NCBI GenBank assembly: GCA_020060385.1
Contig: JAGVAH010000162.1
Coordinates: 1-32,942 of the forward strand
Length of the DNA stretch: 32,942 nt
Origin: Syntrophobacterales bacterium
Lineage (GTDB): Bacteria; Desulfobacterota; Desulfobaccia; Desulfobaccales; 0-14-0-80-60-11
Direction of reading: 5' to 3'
Position 1 is the first letter of the stretch. Every line of letters begins with the position of its first letter. Positions 15,202 to 23,126 of the stretch are shown here, piece by piece. The notes beneath the pieces are model-generated. The model had not been told where the DNA came from and ran no database searches. It saw nothing but the letters and a program-made list of their open reading frames with translations. The position numbers and the translations under genes were made by a program.

Positions 15202-15230
15202 ATAATAGTGTAACACTATTTTCGTGTCAA
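15202..15230 (-). promoter_or_regulatory. vapBC promoter with palindromic operator
   Basis: On the minus strand: TTGACA (15230-15225), a 17-base spacer, then TATTAT (15207-15202). The perfect palindrome AATAGTGT-a-ACACTATT (15204-15220) covers the spacer and half of the -10, an ideal site for autorepression by the antitoxin. The start codon is at 15195, seven bases after the -10. Confidence 0.85.
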
Positions 15231-15234
15231 TCAA

Positions 15235-15470
15235 TCAATGATCAAATTCCCTGGGGGTCTCCCCAAGTGGCTCAATTGTTCCTGAGAAATTAGGCAGATA
15301 TTGCCGTCCTCTCCTGCCACCCCAACCCCTTTGGCAATTTATCATCAATAATTTCAGCAACATGCCCCGAGGCGGCCCTGGCATTTTTCTTGCTTCCCCT
15401 GCAACTGACCCCTTTTGGGGGGAGGAGTATGAGCCTTATCTGAAACCAGGTCTGGACTGGCGGCGGCCCT
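15235..15470 (+). other. Upstream region of the glycosyltransferase operon
   Basis: A gap of 236 bases (276 from the vapB start) with no gene. It must hold the promoter for the long plus-strand operon, but no -35/-10 pair with right spacing was convincing; TTGGCA at 15331-15336 lacks a matching -10. GGGG-tct-CCCC at about 15254-15265 is a small hairpin. No sigma-28 or sigma-54 consensus was found. Confidence 0.35.
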
Positions 15471-17189
15471 ATGAACTTCTTGGTGGTGGGAGGATTTTTC
15501 TTAGCAGAGGCCTTACAGCGGCTGGGCCACCGGGTGGTGGACGCGGAGGCCTTTTTGCCTGCCGGCGCCGCGGAGGTGGATTTGCCGGCAGTCCTGGAGC
15601 AGCTGCCGGCCGCGCACCGTCCTGACTTGCTGCTGGTGGTGGAGCGCCTGGGACCTCGGCGCCTGCCCCTCAATCTGGAGCATAGCAAAATTCCCCGGGC
15701 CTTTTATGCCCTGGACCCCCATCTCAATCTCTACTGGCATCAGAAATACGCCTCTGCCTTTGACTGCGTCTTCACCACCCAACGGAGCAGCATGTCCGCG
15801 TTCTGGGGCCAGGGGCGGCCGGTCCACTGGCTCCCCTGGGCCGTGAACCTGGAATCCGTCTTTGACCATGCCCTCCCCCGGACCCTGGATATCACCTTCG
15901 TGGGCCGGCTGGACCAGCGCCGCAAGCGGCGCCTGATCCTGGAGACTTTGCAAAGCCGGTTTGCGGTGCGCATCTGGGGAGACCGCCCGGATAATCAAAT
16001 TAACAACCAGGAGATGGGCCGGATTTACAGCCAGGCCCGGTTGGTGATCAACGAATCCATCCAGGGGGAGGTCAATCTGCGGGTCTTCGAGGCCCTGGCC
16101 GCGGGGGCCATGCTCCTCACCGAAGACGTGGGGTCTAATCTCCAGGGACTCTTCACTCCCGGGGAGGACCTGATCACCTATGGGCCCCAGGACCTCCTGG
16201 AAAAAGCTGCCTACTTTCTCCAGCACGAAGGGGAGCGCCGGGCCATCGCCAAAAGGGGCCGGGAGAGAGTTTACGCCCAACATGACACCCTGGCCCGGGC
16301 CCGCCAGTTCCTGGACTATCTGGGGGAAAGGGACTGGTCCTGGCAGGCTCCGGACCATCTGCATCTGGGACAGACCCTCTGGCATCTTGCCTTCCGGGGT
16401 CTTTACCCCCTGCGCCTGGGGATCGCCCGGGCCCGCTTCCACCTCCAGGAAGCCCTGGGCCGGAATCCCGCCAATGCCTCTGCCTACCTGACTTGGGGCC
16501 AACTGGCCCTGATGTCCGGAGAGCCGGCGGCGGCCCTGGCAGCTTACGATCAGGCCCTGGCCCTGGCCCCTGACTTCCAGATGCAGATCCTCAAGGGGCA
16601 TTTATTGCAGCATCTGGGACGGCAGGGGGACGCCGCCGCAGCCTTTCGCCAGGGACTGAAGCTGGCCCGGGAGGCCCCCTATGAACTGCGCCGGCAACTG
16701 CGGGCCCTGCTCCCCTGGGAGATGTACACCGCGGCCTTCTTCACCGGTTTGGGCCGGCTCTACGAGGCCCAGGGCCTCACCCTGGAGCCGGGATATCCTC
16801 CGGCCGCCGAACCCCGTTTTTTCAACTACGCGGTGGAATATTTTCTCCACGCCCTGAAGCTGGAACCCCGGTACGTACCGGCCCTTAAATCCCTGGGGCG
16901 GCTCCTGGACCGCCACGGCCTTCCCTGCGAGGCCATCCCCTATCTGGAGGCCTGGATGCGGGCCGAGCCGGAAAACCCCGAAGCCCGCTGGCTTTTGGGG
17001 CAGGCCCAACTGAAGGGTTACCAGCCCCGGGAAGGGTTGAAAAATCTGCTTTTGGCCCAGGTCTTGGAGCCGCAGCGGGACCTGATGGACGCCCTGCGGG
17101 TGGTGCCCCTGGCCCCGGCCACTTTAAAAATGCTGCTACCCCAAATTACTCCGGAGGAAATATGCTCCTGCCAGGCGCTCCCCTGCTGA
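15471..17189 (+). CDS. CgeB-like glycosyltransferase with C-terminal TPR repeats
   Basis: 572 aa. Residues 1-290 have a GT-B look: MNFLVVGGFFLAEALQRLGHRV opening, ALDPHLNLYWHQ, DITFVGRLDQRRKRR, then INESIQGEVNLRVFEALAAGAMLLTEDV (about 200-227), the donor-sugar segment of the Glyco_trans_1_2/CgeB group. Residues 310-560 consist of tetratricopeptide-like helices (AYLTWGQLALMSGEPAAALAAYDQAL and others), which usually bind an acceptor protein. The start is ATG 15471; an in-frame stop lies 30 bases upstream and the ribosome site is weak. It is the first gene of the operon and overlaps the next by 28 bases. The sugar and acceptor are unknown. Confidence 0.78.
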   Translation: MNFLVVGGFFLAEALQRLGHRVVDAEAFLPAGAAEVDLPAVLEQLPAAHRPDLLLVVERLGPRRLPLNLEHSKIPRAFYALDPHLNLYWHQKYASAFDCVFTTQRSSMSAFWGQGRPVHWLPWAVNLESVFDHALPRTLDITFVGRLDQRRKRRLILETLQSRFAVRIWGDRPDNQINNQEMGRIYSQARLVINESIQGEVNLRVFEALAAGAMLLTEDVGSNLQGLFTPGEDLITYGPQDLLEKAAYFLQHEGERRAIAKRGRERVYAQHDTLARARQFLDYLGERDWSWQAPDHLHLGQTLWHLAFRGLYPLRLGIARARFHLQEALGRNPANASAYLTWGQLALMSGEPAAALAAYDQALALAPDFQMQILKGHLLQHLGRQGDAAAAFRQGLKLAREAPYELRRQLRALLPWEMYTAAFFTGLGRLYEAQGLTLEPGYPPAAEPRFFNYAVEYFLHALKLEPRYVPALKSLGRLLDRHGLPCEAIPYLEAWMRAEPENPEARWLLGQAQLKGYQPREGLKNLLLAQVLEPQRDLMDALRVVPLAPATLKMLLPQITPEEICSCQALPC

Positions 17190-18586
17190 TCGGCTTCTAC
17201 ACTGAAGGCCTGCCTTTTGACGGGGCCACCATCTACGAGCAGGGTTTGGGGGGGAGCGAATCCGCCCTCTATTTCATGGCCCGGGAATTCGCCCGCCGGG
17301 GCCACCGGGTGCAGATTTTTTGCCGCACTCAACGTCCCGGTCTTTATGAAGGGGTGGAATACCGGCATCTGCGGGAGTTCTCCCAGGCGGTCCAGACGCA
17401 GACCTTCGACGTCTTCATCGTCAGCCGTTTCCCCCAAGTCTTCGCCCTGCCTTTTCAGAGCCGCCTGAAGGTGGTGTGGAATCACGATAATCTGGTGGAC
17501 CCGGAGGCTTACCGCCGGGAAACCTTCCGGGCCGACCTCTTCTTCACCCTGAGCGCCTACCATGAGGCGGAATATCTCTCCCAGTTGCCGGAGCTGGCGC
17601 CCTTTTTCCTGCGCACCAAGAACGGCGTGGACCTGGAAATGGCCCGGCAGGCCCGGGACGCGGTGGCCAAGGACATGACCAAGGTCATCTATGCCTCCCG
17701 GCCCGAACGGGGCCTGGAGTTCCTGCTGCGACATATCTGGCCCCGGCTCCTCCAGGCCCGGCCAGAGATGCGCCTGTTCCTCATGGGCTATGAGGCCCCC
17801 AATAAACCCGGCCAGGAATATATGGTGGAACTGGTGGCCAACGCGCCCCGGACCACGGTGCTGGGGAGCCTGGCCAAGCCGGATTTCTACCGCCACCTGG
17901 CGGAGGCGGCCCTGCTCCTCTATCCCTGTTCCTTCCCGGAGATCAGTTGCATCGCCGCCCTGGAAGCCCAGGCCCTGGGCACCCCCATCATCACCAGCCG
18001 GGATTTCGCGCTGGCGGAAACGGTGGGCATCTCCAGGTATCTGATTTCCGGGCGGCCCGCGTTCCCGGCCTATCAAGAGGCCTTCATCGCCCGGGCCCTG
18101 CTCTACCTGGACGACCAAGACCGTTACCAGCAAGATACCGCCGCGGCCTTGCGGTGGGTGACCGACCATTATTCCTGGAGTCAAATCGCCATGGAATGGC
18201 TGGCAATATTTGCCCGCCATCTGGCCCAAACCGAAGAACGGTTATCCTATTCCTTGTTTCTGGGGGGAGATGGGGGGGCTGCGGCTGCCTATCCCGCGCC
18301 CCCGCCCGCGGAGGTGCGCTACCTCAGCCTGTTGGAGACCCAGCAGGACTTGCTGGCCCTGAAACCCCGGCTGGAGGAGGTGGCCCAGGGGGAGTGGCTT
18401 CTCCTCTTGGAAGACCCGGGCCTCTCCGGGTCTCTGCCTCCCCTCCAGCCTTTGTTGGACGCCAGCAATGTGGATTGGTTCGGCTTTCGCCGCAAGCTCC
18501 AGCCCCCGGGCCAATGGGTGGGGGTGCTTTTCCGGCGGCATTGCCCCCTGCACCCGGACAACGGCCTGGAGGTGGTGATTCCTTAG
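17162..18586 (+). CDS. GT4-type glycosyltransferase
   Basis: 474 aa. A GT-B fold: GLGGSESALYFMAREFARRGHRV near 28-50 (acceptor-side glycine loop), KNGVDL near 160, YASRPERGLEFLL starting the donor domain, and PEISCIAALEAQALGTPIITSRD (about 260-282) with the E-x7-E type donor-sugar motif. Residues beyond about 365 form an extra, unassigned domain (YLSLLETQQDLLALKPRLEEV...). It has a strong ribosome site, GGAGGAAAT, before ATG 17162, inside the end of the previous gene. The predicted reaction is transfer of a nucleotide-activated sugar to a protein or glycan in the cytoplasm. The acceptor is unknown. Confidence 0.82.
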   Translation: MLLPGAPLLIGFYTEGLPFDGATIYEQGLGGSESALYFMAREFARRGHRVQIFCRTQRPGLYEGVEYRHLREFSQAVQTQTFDVFIVSRFPQVFALPFQSRLKVVWNHDNLVDPEAYRRETFRADLFFTLSAYHEAEYLSQLPELAPFFLRTKNGVDLEMARQARDAVAKDMTKVIYASRPERGLEFLLRHIWPRLLQARPEMRLFLMGYEAPNKPGQEYMVELVANAPRTTVLGSLAKPDFYRHLAEAALLLYPCSFPEISCIAALEAQALGTPIITSRDFALAETVGISRYLISGRPAFPAYQEAFIARALLYLDDQDRYQQDTAAALRWVTDHYSWSQIAMEWLAIFARHLAQTEERLSYSLFLGGDGGAAAAYPAPPPAEVRYLSLLETQQDLLALKPRLEEVAQGEWLLLLEDPGLSGSLPPLQPLLDASNVDWFGFRRKLQPPGQWVGVLFRRHCPLHPDNGLEVVIP

Positions 18587-18589
18587 CTT

Positions 18590-19765
18590 ATGCAGACCCT
18601 AAGCCTGTGCATGATCGTCAAGAATGAAGCCGGGAACCTGCCCCGGAGCCTGGCCCCCCTCATGCCTTACGTGGATGAGGCGGTGGTGGTGGATACCGGC
18701 TCCACCGACGGCACTGCGGAACTGGCCGCCAGCCTGGGGGCCCGGGTGCATCACTTTGACTGGGTCTTCGATTTTGCCGCGGCCCGCAATTTTTCCCTGG
18801 ACCGGGCCGGGGGCGACTGGGTGCTGTGGCTGGACGGAGACAACCGCATCCCCGAGGAAGACGCGGCCCTCCTCAAGTCCCTGGCGCAGCGGCAGGGGGA
18901 GGCCATCTTCTGGGCCACCGAAATTGTGGAGCCGGGGGGCGGCCGCCTCCTGCAAAAGCGCGTCTTCCCCCGGCGCCCGGAGGTTCGCTTCCGCTACCGG
19001 GTCCACGAGCAGCTCTGCCATCCCCCGGGTTGGGCCCAGGTCATCACCCCGGTGCGCATCTATCATTGGGGCTATGAGGACCGGGGTCTGCGCCAGGCCA
19101 AGGCCCGGCGCAACCTGGCCATTCTCCTGGCCGAACTGCAGGAACGGCCCGATGATTTCTATCTCCGCTACCACCTGACCCGGCACCATTTCTTTGCCGG
19201 GGAGTTACAAGAGGCCTGGGGCCAGCTCCAGGAAGTGCTGGCCGCCCCCGCTCTCGAGGCCCAAAACCCGGAGATCGCCCGCCATGCCCGGCTCCTGGCG
19301 GCCATTATCCGGGACCGGCTCCAGGACCTGGCCGGGGCCCTCAGGCAATTTCAGGAGCTGGCTGAGCAATACCCCGATTACGGGCTGGCCTGGTACCACC
19401 TGGGGCTCCTCTGCTTCCGCCATAATGATTTCCCCGCCGCGGCCCTGGCCCTGGGCCGGTTTTTGGAGCTGGGCTGCGGCCATTTCTTTCTGGACCAACC
19501 GGAAGAGAAGTTGATCCTGACGGCCCTGTTGACCCGGGCCCAGGCCCTGCGGCGCCTGGACCGCCATGGGGAGGCCGGGGACGCCCTGCTGGAGGCCCAG
19601 AGGCTTTTTCCCCAGCAGCCCGGGGTCTGGCTGGAGACCGCGGTCCTGGCCCGGGACTGCGCCGATTTCGGCAGCGCCCGCCGGGCCCTGAACCACTGCC
19701 TGGCCCTGCGGCCCCACTCCCGGCAGGCCCAGGCTCTGCTGACGGAGATGGAAGGGCTGGCATGA
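18590..19765 (+). CDS. GT2-type glycosyltransferase with TPR repeats
   Basis: 391 aa. The first 180 residues are a GT-A domain: SLCMIVKNEAGNLPRSL, VVDTGSTDGT (34-42), and WVLWLDGDNRI with the metal-binding D82-G-D84. HWGYED near 160 resembles the closing segment of this family. Residues 185-391 are TPR-like helices (YHLTRHHFFAGELQEAWGQL, YHLGLLCFRHNDFPAAALAL), which suggests a protein acceptor or scaffold. It starts three bases after the previous stop, and its stop overlaps the next start (ATGA at 19762). Confidence 0.85.
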   Translation: MQTLSLCMIVKNEAGNLPRSLAPLMPYVDEAVVVDTGSTDGTAELAASLGARVHHFDWVFDFAAARNFSLDRAGGDWVLWLDGDNRIPEEDAALLKSLAQRQGEAIFWATEIVEPGGGRLLQKRVFPRRPEVRFRYRVHEQLCHPPGWAQVITPVRIYHWGYEDRGLRQAKARRNLAILLAELQERPDDFYLRYHLTRHHFFAGELQEAWGQLQEVLAAPALEAQNPEIARHARLLAAIIRDRLQDLAGALRQFQELAEQYPDYGLAWYHLGLLCFRHNDFPAAALALGRFLELGCGHFFLDQPEEKLILTALLTRAQALRRLDRHGEAGDALLEAQRLFPQQPGVWLETAVLARDCADFGSARRALNHCLALRPHSRQAQALLTEMEGLA

Positions 19766-21525
19766 ACATCTGGGAAACCAACCTCCAGGCCCTCAAGGCC
19801 AGGACTCCCGCCGGGGACCTGCTGCCGGACCTCCCGGCCGCGCCCTTTAGGTGGCAGCGGGTCACCCTGGTGCCCGGCCCCCATCCCACCCTGCAGGTGC
19901 CCGGGGAAAAGGGCCGCCCGGTCACCCTCCACAGTCCCCGGGAGGCCTGGAAGGAGGCTGACGTTTTGGCGGCCCGGGCCCCCCGGGCCCCTTCCCGGCC
20001 TTTACTTGCCCTGGGTCTGGGCCTGGGCTACCACCTGCTCAGGCTGCTCCCCCGCCTGGACCCGGAGCAATCCCTGGTCATCGTCGAACAGGACCCGGAA
20101 ATCTTCTGGGCCGCGCTTCACACCCTGGATCTCACGCCCTTGCTCTCCCGGCCCCATACCTGGCTGGTGGTCAATCCCGACGCCAGGGAAGTGGTCAGCC
20201 ATTTGCGGGGCCAACTCCATCTGGGGAACGGCTGCGGCGACCCGGTCCTCTGGGGCCACCCCGCGTCTTTGCGGGCCGCCAACGGCTTCTACCAGGAGGT
20301 GATCGCCGCCTTCCAGGCCCCCCAGGTCCACCCCTCCCGGGCCAGGGGCCTGAAAAAGGAGAAACTGCGGGTCCTGGTGGTGAATCCCGACTATTTCCTG
20401 ATCCCCGAGGTCTCCCAGGCCTTCCAGCAGTTGGGCCATGAAGTGCAGCTCATCCTCTTTGACAAGCGCCAGGATCAAGGGGAGGAGGTGCTGCAGCGCA
20501 TCCTCAAGCGGGTGGGGGACTTTGCCCCGGATTTGGTCTTCACCATTAACCACCTGGGCTTTGACCGGGAGGGCCTGCTGATGGAGGCCCTGAACCGGCT
20601 GCGCCTGCCTTCGGTCTCCTGGTACGTGGACAGCCCGGCCATCATCCTCAACCTCTACGGCGGTCCCAAAAGCGATCTGTCCTATATCTTTGTCTGGGAC
20701 CCCACCTATGTCCCGGAGGTCAGGGCCCTGGGGTTTGCCAAGGTCTTCACCCTGCCGTTGGCCACCGACCCGGACATCTTTGCCCCCCGGCCCGGGGTCG
20801 AGCAGATGCGCTGGCGCACCCAGGTGGCCTTCGTGGGCAATTCCATGATTTCCTCGGTGGCCAAAAAGCTGGAGCGGCTGCCTGCGGCCCCGGAGTTTAT
20901 GGCCCTCTTCCAGCGGCTCCTGGACGCCCTCCAGGGGCAGCCCTACCGCCGCCTGGACCTGCTCCTGGAAGAGGAGGGCCTGGCCGAACATCCCCTCATC
21001 CGGCAAATGCCGTTAAGCGAGCGCACCGACCTGGAGGCCGGGCTCATCTGGGCCGCCACCCGGGACTACCGCCTAAGCTGCGTCCGCCAGTTGGCCCCCT
21101 TTAGGCCCACCATTTATGGGGACCCCGGCTGGCGGGAGCTGGTGCGGACGCCCCCCTTCCGGCTCCACCCGGAAGTCAACTATTTCCAGGACCTGCCGGC
21201 CCTTTACGGTGCCACCGCCATCAATTTCAACGCCACCAGCCTGCAGATGAAGGCCGCGGTCAATCAGCGGGTCTTCGACGTGCCCGCGGCCGGGGGCTTT
21301 TTGCTCACGGACTTTAAAGAGCAGCTGGCCGAAGTCCTGGAACCCGGCAAAGAGTCGGTGTGCTACCACGCCCCGGAGGAGATTCCCAGCCTGGTCCGCT
21401 TCTACCTGGAGCATCCCTCGGCCCGGCGCCGCATCATCGAGCGGGCCCGGACCCGGGTCTTGCAGGAACATACTTACCGCCACCGTATCCAGGAGATGCT
21501 GGCGGTGCTGCGGAGGACCCTATGA
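19762..21525 (+). CDS. CgeB-like glycosyltransferase with Maf-like N-terminus, copy 1
   Basis: 587 aa. The N-terminal 190 residues contain LALGLGLGYHLLRLL (82-96) and LVIVEQDPEIFWAAL (105-119), a Rossmann-type pattern I associate with the N-terminus of Maf flagellin glycosyltransferases. From about 200, LRVLVVNPDYFL and QAFQQLGHEVQLI open a GT-B domain. Later come DSPAIIL, YIFVWDPTY, LPLATDPDIF, and VNQRVFDVPAAGGFLLTDF with EHTYRHRI, the CgeB/Glyco_trans_1_2 C-terminus. It overlaps both neighbours by ATGA. It is paralogous to the 23127 gene; each is followed by a GT9 gene. Confidence 0.78.
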   Translation: MNIWETNLQALKARTPAGDLLPDLPAAPFRWQRVTLVPGPHPTLQVPGEKGRPVTLHSPREAWKEADVLAARAPRAPSRPLLALGLGLGYHLLRLLPRLDPEQSLVIVEQDPEIFWAALHTLDLTPLLSRPHTWLVVNPDAREVVSHLRGQLHLGNGCGDPVLWGHPASLRAANGFYQEVIAAFQAPQVHPSRARGLKKEKLRVLVVNPDYFLIPEVSQAFQQLGHEVQLILFDKRQDQGEEVLQRILKRVGDFAPDLVFTINHLGFDREGLLMEALNRLRLPSVSWYVDSPAIILNLYGGPKSDLSYIFVWDPTYVPEVRALGFAKVFTLPLATDPDIFAPRPGVEQMRWRTQVAFVGNSMISSVAKKLERLPAAPEFMALFQRLLDALQGQPYRRLDLLLEEEGLAEHPLIRQMPLSERTDLEAGLIWAATRDYRLSCVRQLAPFRPTIYGDPGWRELVRTPPFRLHPEVNYFQDLPALYGATAINFNATSLQMKAAVNQRVFDVPAAGGFLLTDFKEQLAEVLEPGKESVCYHAPEEIPSLVRFYLEHPSARRRIIERARTRVLQEHTYRHRIQEMLAVLRRTL

Positions 21526-23120
21526 ACCCCCTGGCGGCCCGGGCAGAAACCAGGGAAATGGCCGCCCCCGGGGCCCTGGGCCTCCGGAGTGCGCCTGCCC
21601 CCCGCCAGATCCTGGTGCTGCAACTGGCCCGTTTCGGAGACCTGCTCCAGACCTGGCCCCTGCTCACCCGTCTGCGCCTGGCCTATCCCGGGGCCCGGCT
21701 CACCCTGATCACCGACCAGCGCCTCCTGCCCCTGCACCCCTTGGGTCCCCAGGTGGACGCGACCCAGGGTTTTGATCTCCTGGGCCTGACCGCCTTGGTG
21801 GAGCAGGATTGGCCGGGGGCTTACCAGCGGGTCGCTTCTCTGCTTAAGGACCTCAGGGCCCGGGAGTTCGACCTGGTCTTCAACCTCAACTTTTCCCGGA
21901 TCAGCCTCCTCCTCACCTACCTTTTGGGGGCCCCGGCCCAGGGTTTTCTGCCCGGGGCCGGAGGCCGGGAATTTTTCCGGGGGCCCTGGCTGGCCTGGAT
22001 TTACAGCCTGGTGCACGCCCGCCGGTTCAACCGCTTCCACTTAACGGACGTCTTTCGCCATTTGGCCCCGGAACCGGCGGTGGCAACCGCGCCGCCAGCC
22101 CTGGCGGCCTGCCCCGGGGGCGAGCCGGTGATCGCCCTGCAACTGGCCACCCGCCATGACCGGCGCACCTGGCCCCTAAAATACTTCACCCGCCTGGCCG
22201 AATTTTTTGCCAGCCAGATGCAGTCTCGCGTTCTGCTCTTGGGTACCAAGGCCGAGCAGGACCTGGGGGAAAGGCTCCGGGCCGCGCTGGCCCCCCCGCT
22301 CCGGGAACGGGTGACCAACCTCCAGGGCCAAACCGGCCTGGCGGAATTGGCCGCACAGCTTAAAGAGACCCACTTCCTGGTGAGCGGCGACACCGGCACC
22401 CTGCATCTGGCCACGGCCCTGGGCGTCCCAACCCTGGCCCTCTTCCTGGGCCCGGCCCTCTGCTTCGAGACCGGCCCCTACGGCTGCGGCCACTACGTCC
22501 TCCAGGCCGAGCCTCCCTGCCACCCCTGCCTGGAAGCCTCCTCCCCCTGTCCGGCGGCAGGCCAGGTCTGCCTGGAGATGCTGCCGCCCCTGGCGGTGGC
22601 CCAACTGGTGGCCGGCCTGCTGCTGCAGGGGGCCGCGCCCCCGGATCTCCATCTGCCCGCGGGCGCCCGCCTCTACCGCAGCCAACTGGACGCTTTCGGG
22701 GTTTTTTATCAGCCCCTGGGCCAGGCGCCCCCCCGGTTCCAGGACCTGGTGGGCCTGGCCTACCGCCAGGCCGGCGTCTGGCTGGCGGAGGCAGGAACAG
22801 AATTTGGGGGAGGGGGCCAGGGGTCCGTAGCACAGGGGTCTCGTCTGTGGACCTCAGACTCCTCCCCCAAACCCCCTCCCCCAACCCAATATGGGGGGAG
22901 GGAAAAACTGGCTTCTGAGGTTATAGAACCCTTGGAGGTGCTGCTGACCACCTTGAGATATGGGAAAGGGTCCGTGGAGATACCGGAAGTGGCCGCGGCC
23001 CTCAGGCCCCTCCTGGCCTTCCAGGGGGAAATGCAGCGCCAGGGCCAGGAACATCTGTTTTTCGGCGTAAAAAACGTTTTTACCGCCCAACTGCAAAGCT
23101 GGCTAAATCAAACGAGGTAA
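21522..23120 (+). CDS. GT9 heptosyltransferase-like protein with in-frame insertion, copy 1
   Basis: 532 aa. The start is ATG 21522, in an ATGA overlap with the previous stop and with GGAGG upstream. ILVLQLARFGDLLQTWPLL (30-48) is the N-terminal glycine/aspartate motif of heptosyltransferases. IALQLATRHDRRTWPLKYF and SGDTGTLHLATALGVPTLALF (about 287-307) are the donor-site segments. A Cys-rich stretch (EPPCHPCLEASSPCP) follows. Beyond 370 lies a helical extension shared with copy 2. Residues about 425-463 are encoded by 22796-22910, a repeat-like palindromic insertion that keeps the frame (Gly/Ser/Pro-rich, FGGGGQGSVAQ). Heptosyltransferase activity is not proven; the acceptor may be a protein glycan instead of lipopolysaccharide. 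Confidence 0.82.
   Translation: MNPLAARAETREMAAPGALGLRSAPAPRQILVLQLARFGDLLQTWPLLTRLRLAYPGARLTLITDQRLLPLHPLGPQVDATQGFDLLGLTALVEQDWPGAYQRVASLLKDLRAREFDLVFNLNFSRISLLLTYLLGAPAQGFLPGAGGREFFRGPWLAWIYSLVHARRFNRFHLTDVFRHLAPEPAVATAPPALAACPGGEPVIALQLATRHDRRTWPLKYFTRLAEFFASQMQSRVLLLGTKAEQDLGERLRAALAPPLRERVTNLQGQTGLAELAAQLKETHFLVSGDTGTLHLATALGVPTLALFLGPALCFETGPYGCGHYVLQAEPPCHPCLEASSPCPAAGQVCLEMLPPLAVAQLVAGLLLQGAAPPDLHLPAGARLYRSQLDAFGVFYQPLGQAPPRFQDLVGLAYRQAGVWLAEAGTEFGGGGQGSVAQGSRLWTSDSSPKPPPPTQYGGREKLASEVIEPLEVLLTTLRYGKGSVEIPEVAAALRPLLAFQGEMQRQGQEHLFFGVKNVFTAQLQSWLNQTR
22796..22910. repeat. Palindromic repeat inserted in frame within GT9 gene
   Basis: TTGGGGGAGGGGG (22804-22816) and CCCCCTCCCCCAA (22872-22884) are perfect 13-base arms. 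Further CTCCCCCAA and GGGGGGAGGG stretches flank them. The composition is like the intergenic CCCTCC/GGGAGG repeats near 11161-11210 and 6380-6415 and unlike the rest of the gene, but the frame stays open. Confidence 0.6.
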
Positions 23121-23126
23121 GAATAG

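Noticed and set aside
15362-15625. 87-codon frame overlapping the first glycosyltransferase
   Set aside because: Its second half is the out-of-frame Gly-rich shadow of the glycosyltransferase; no ribosome site; the Rossmann-type start at 15471 is better supported.
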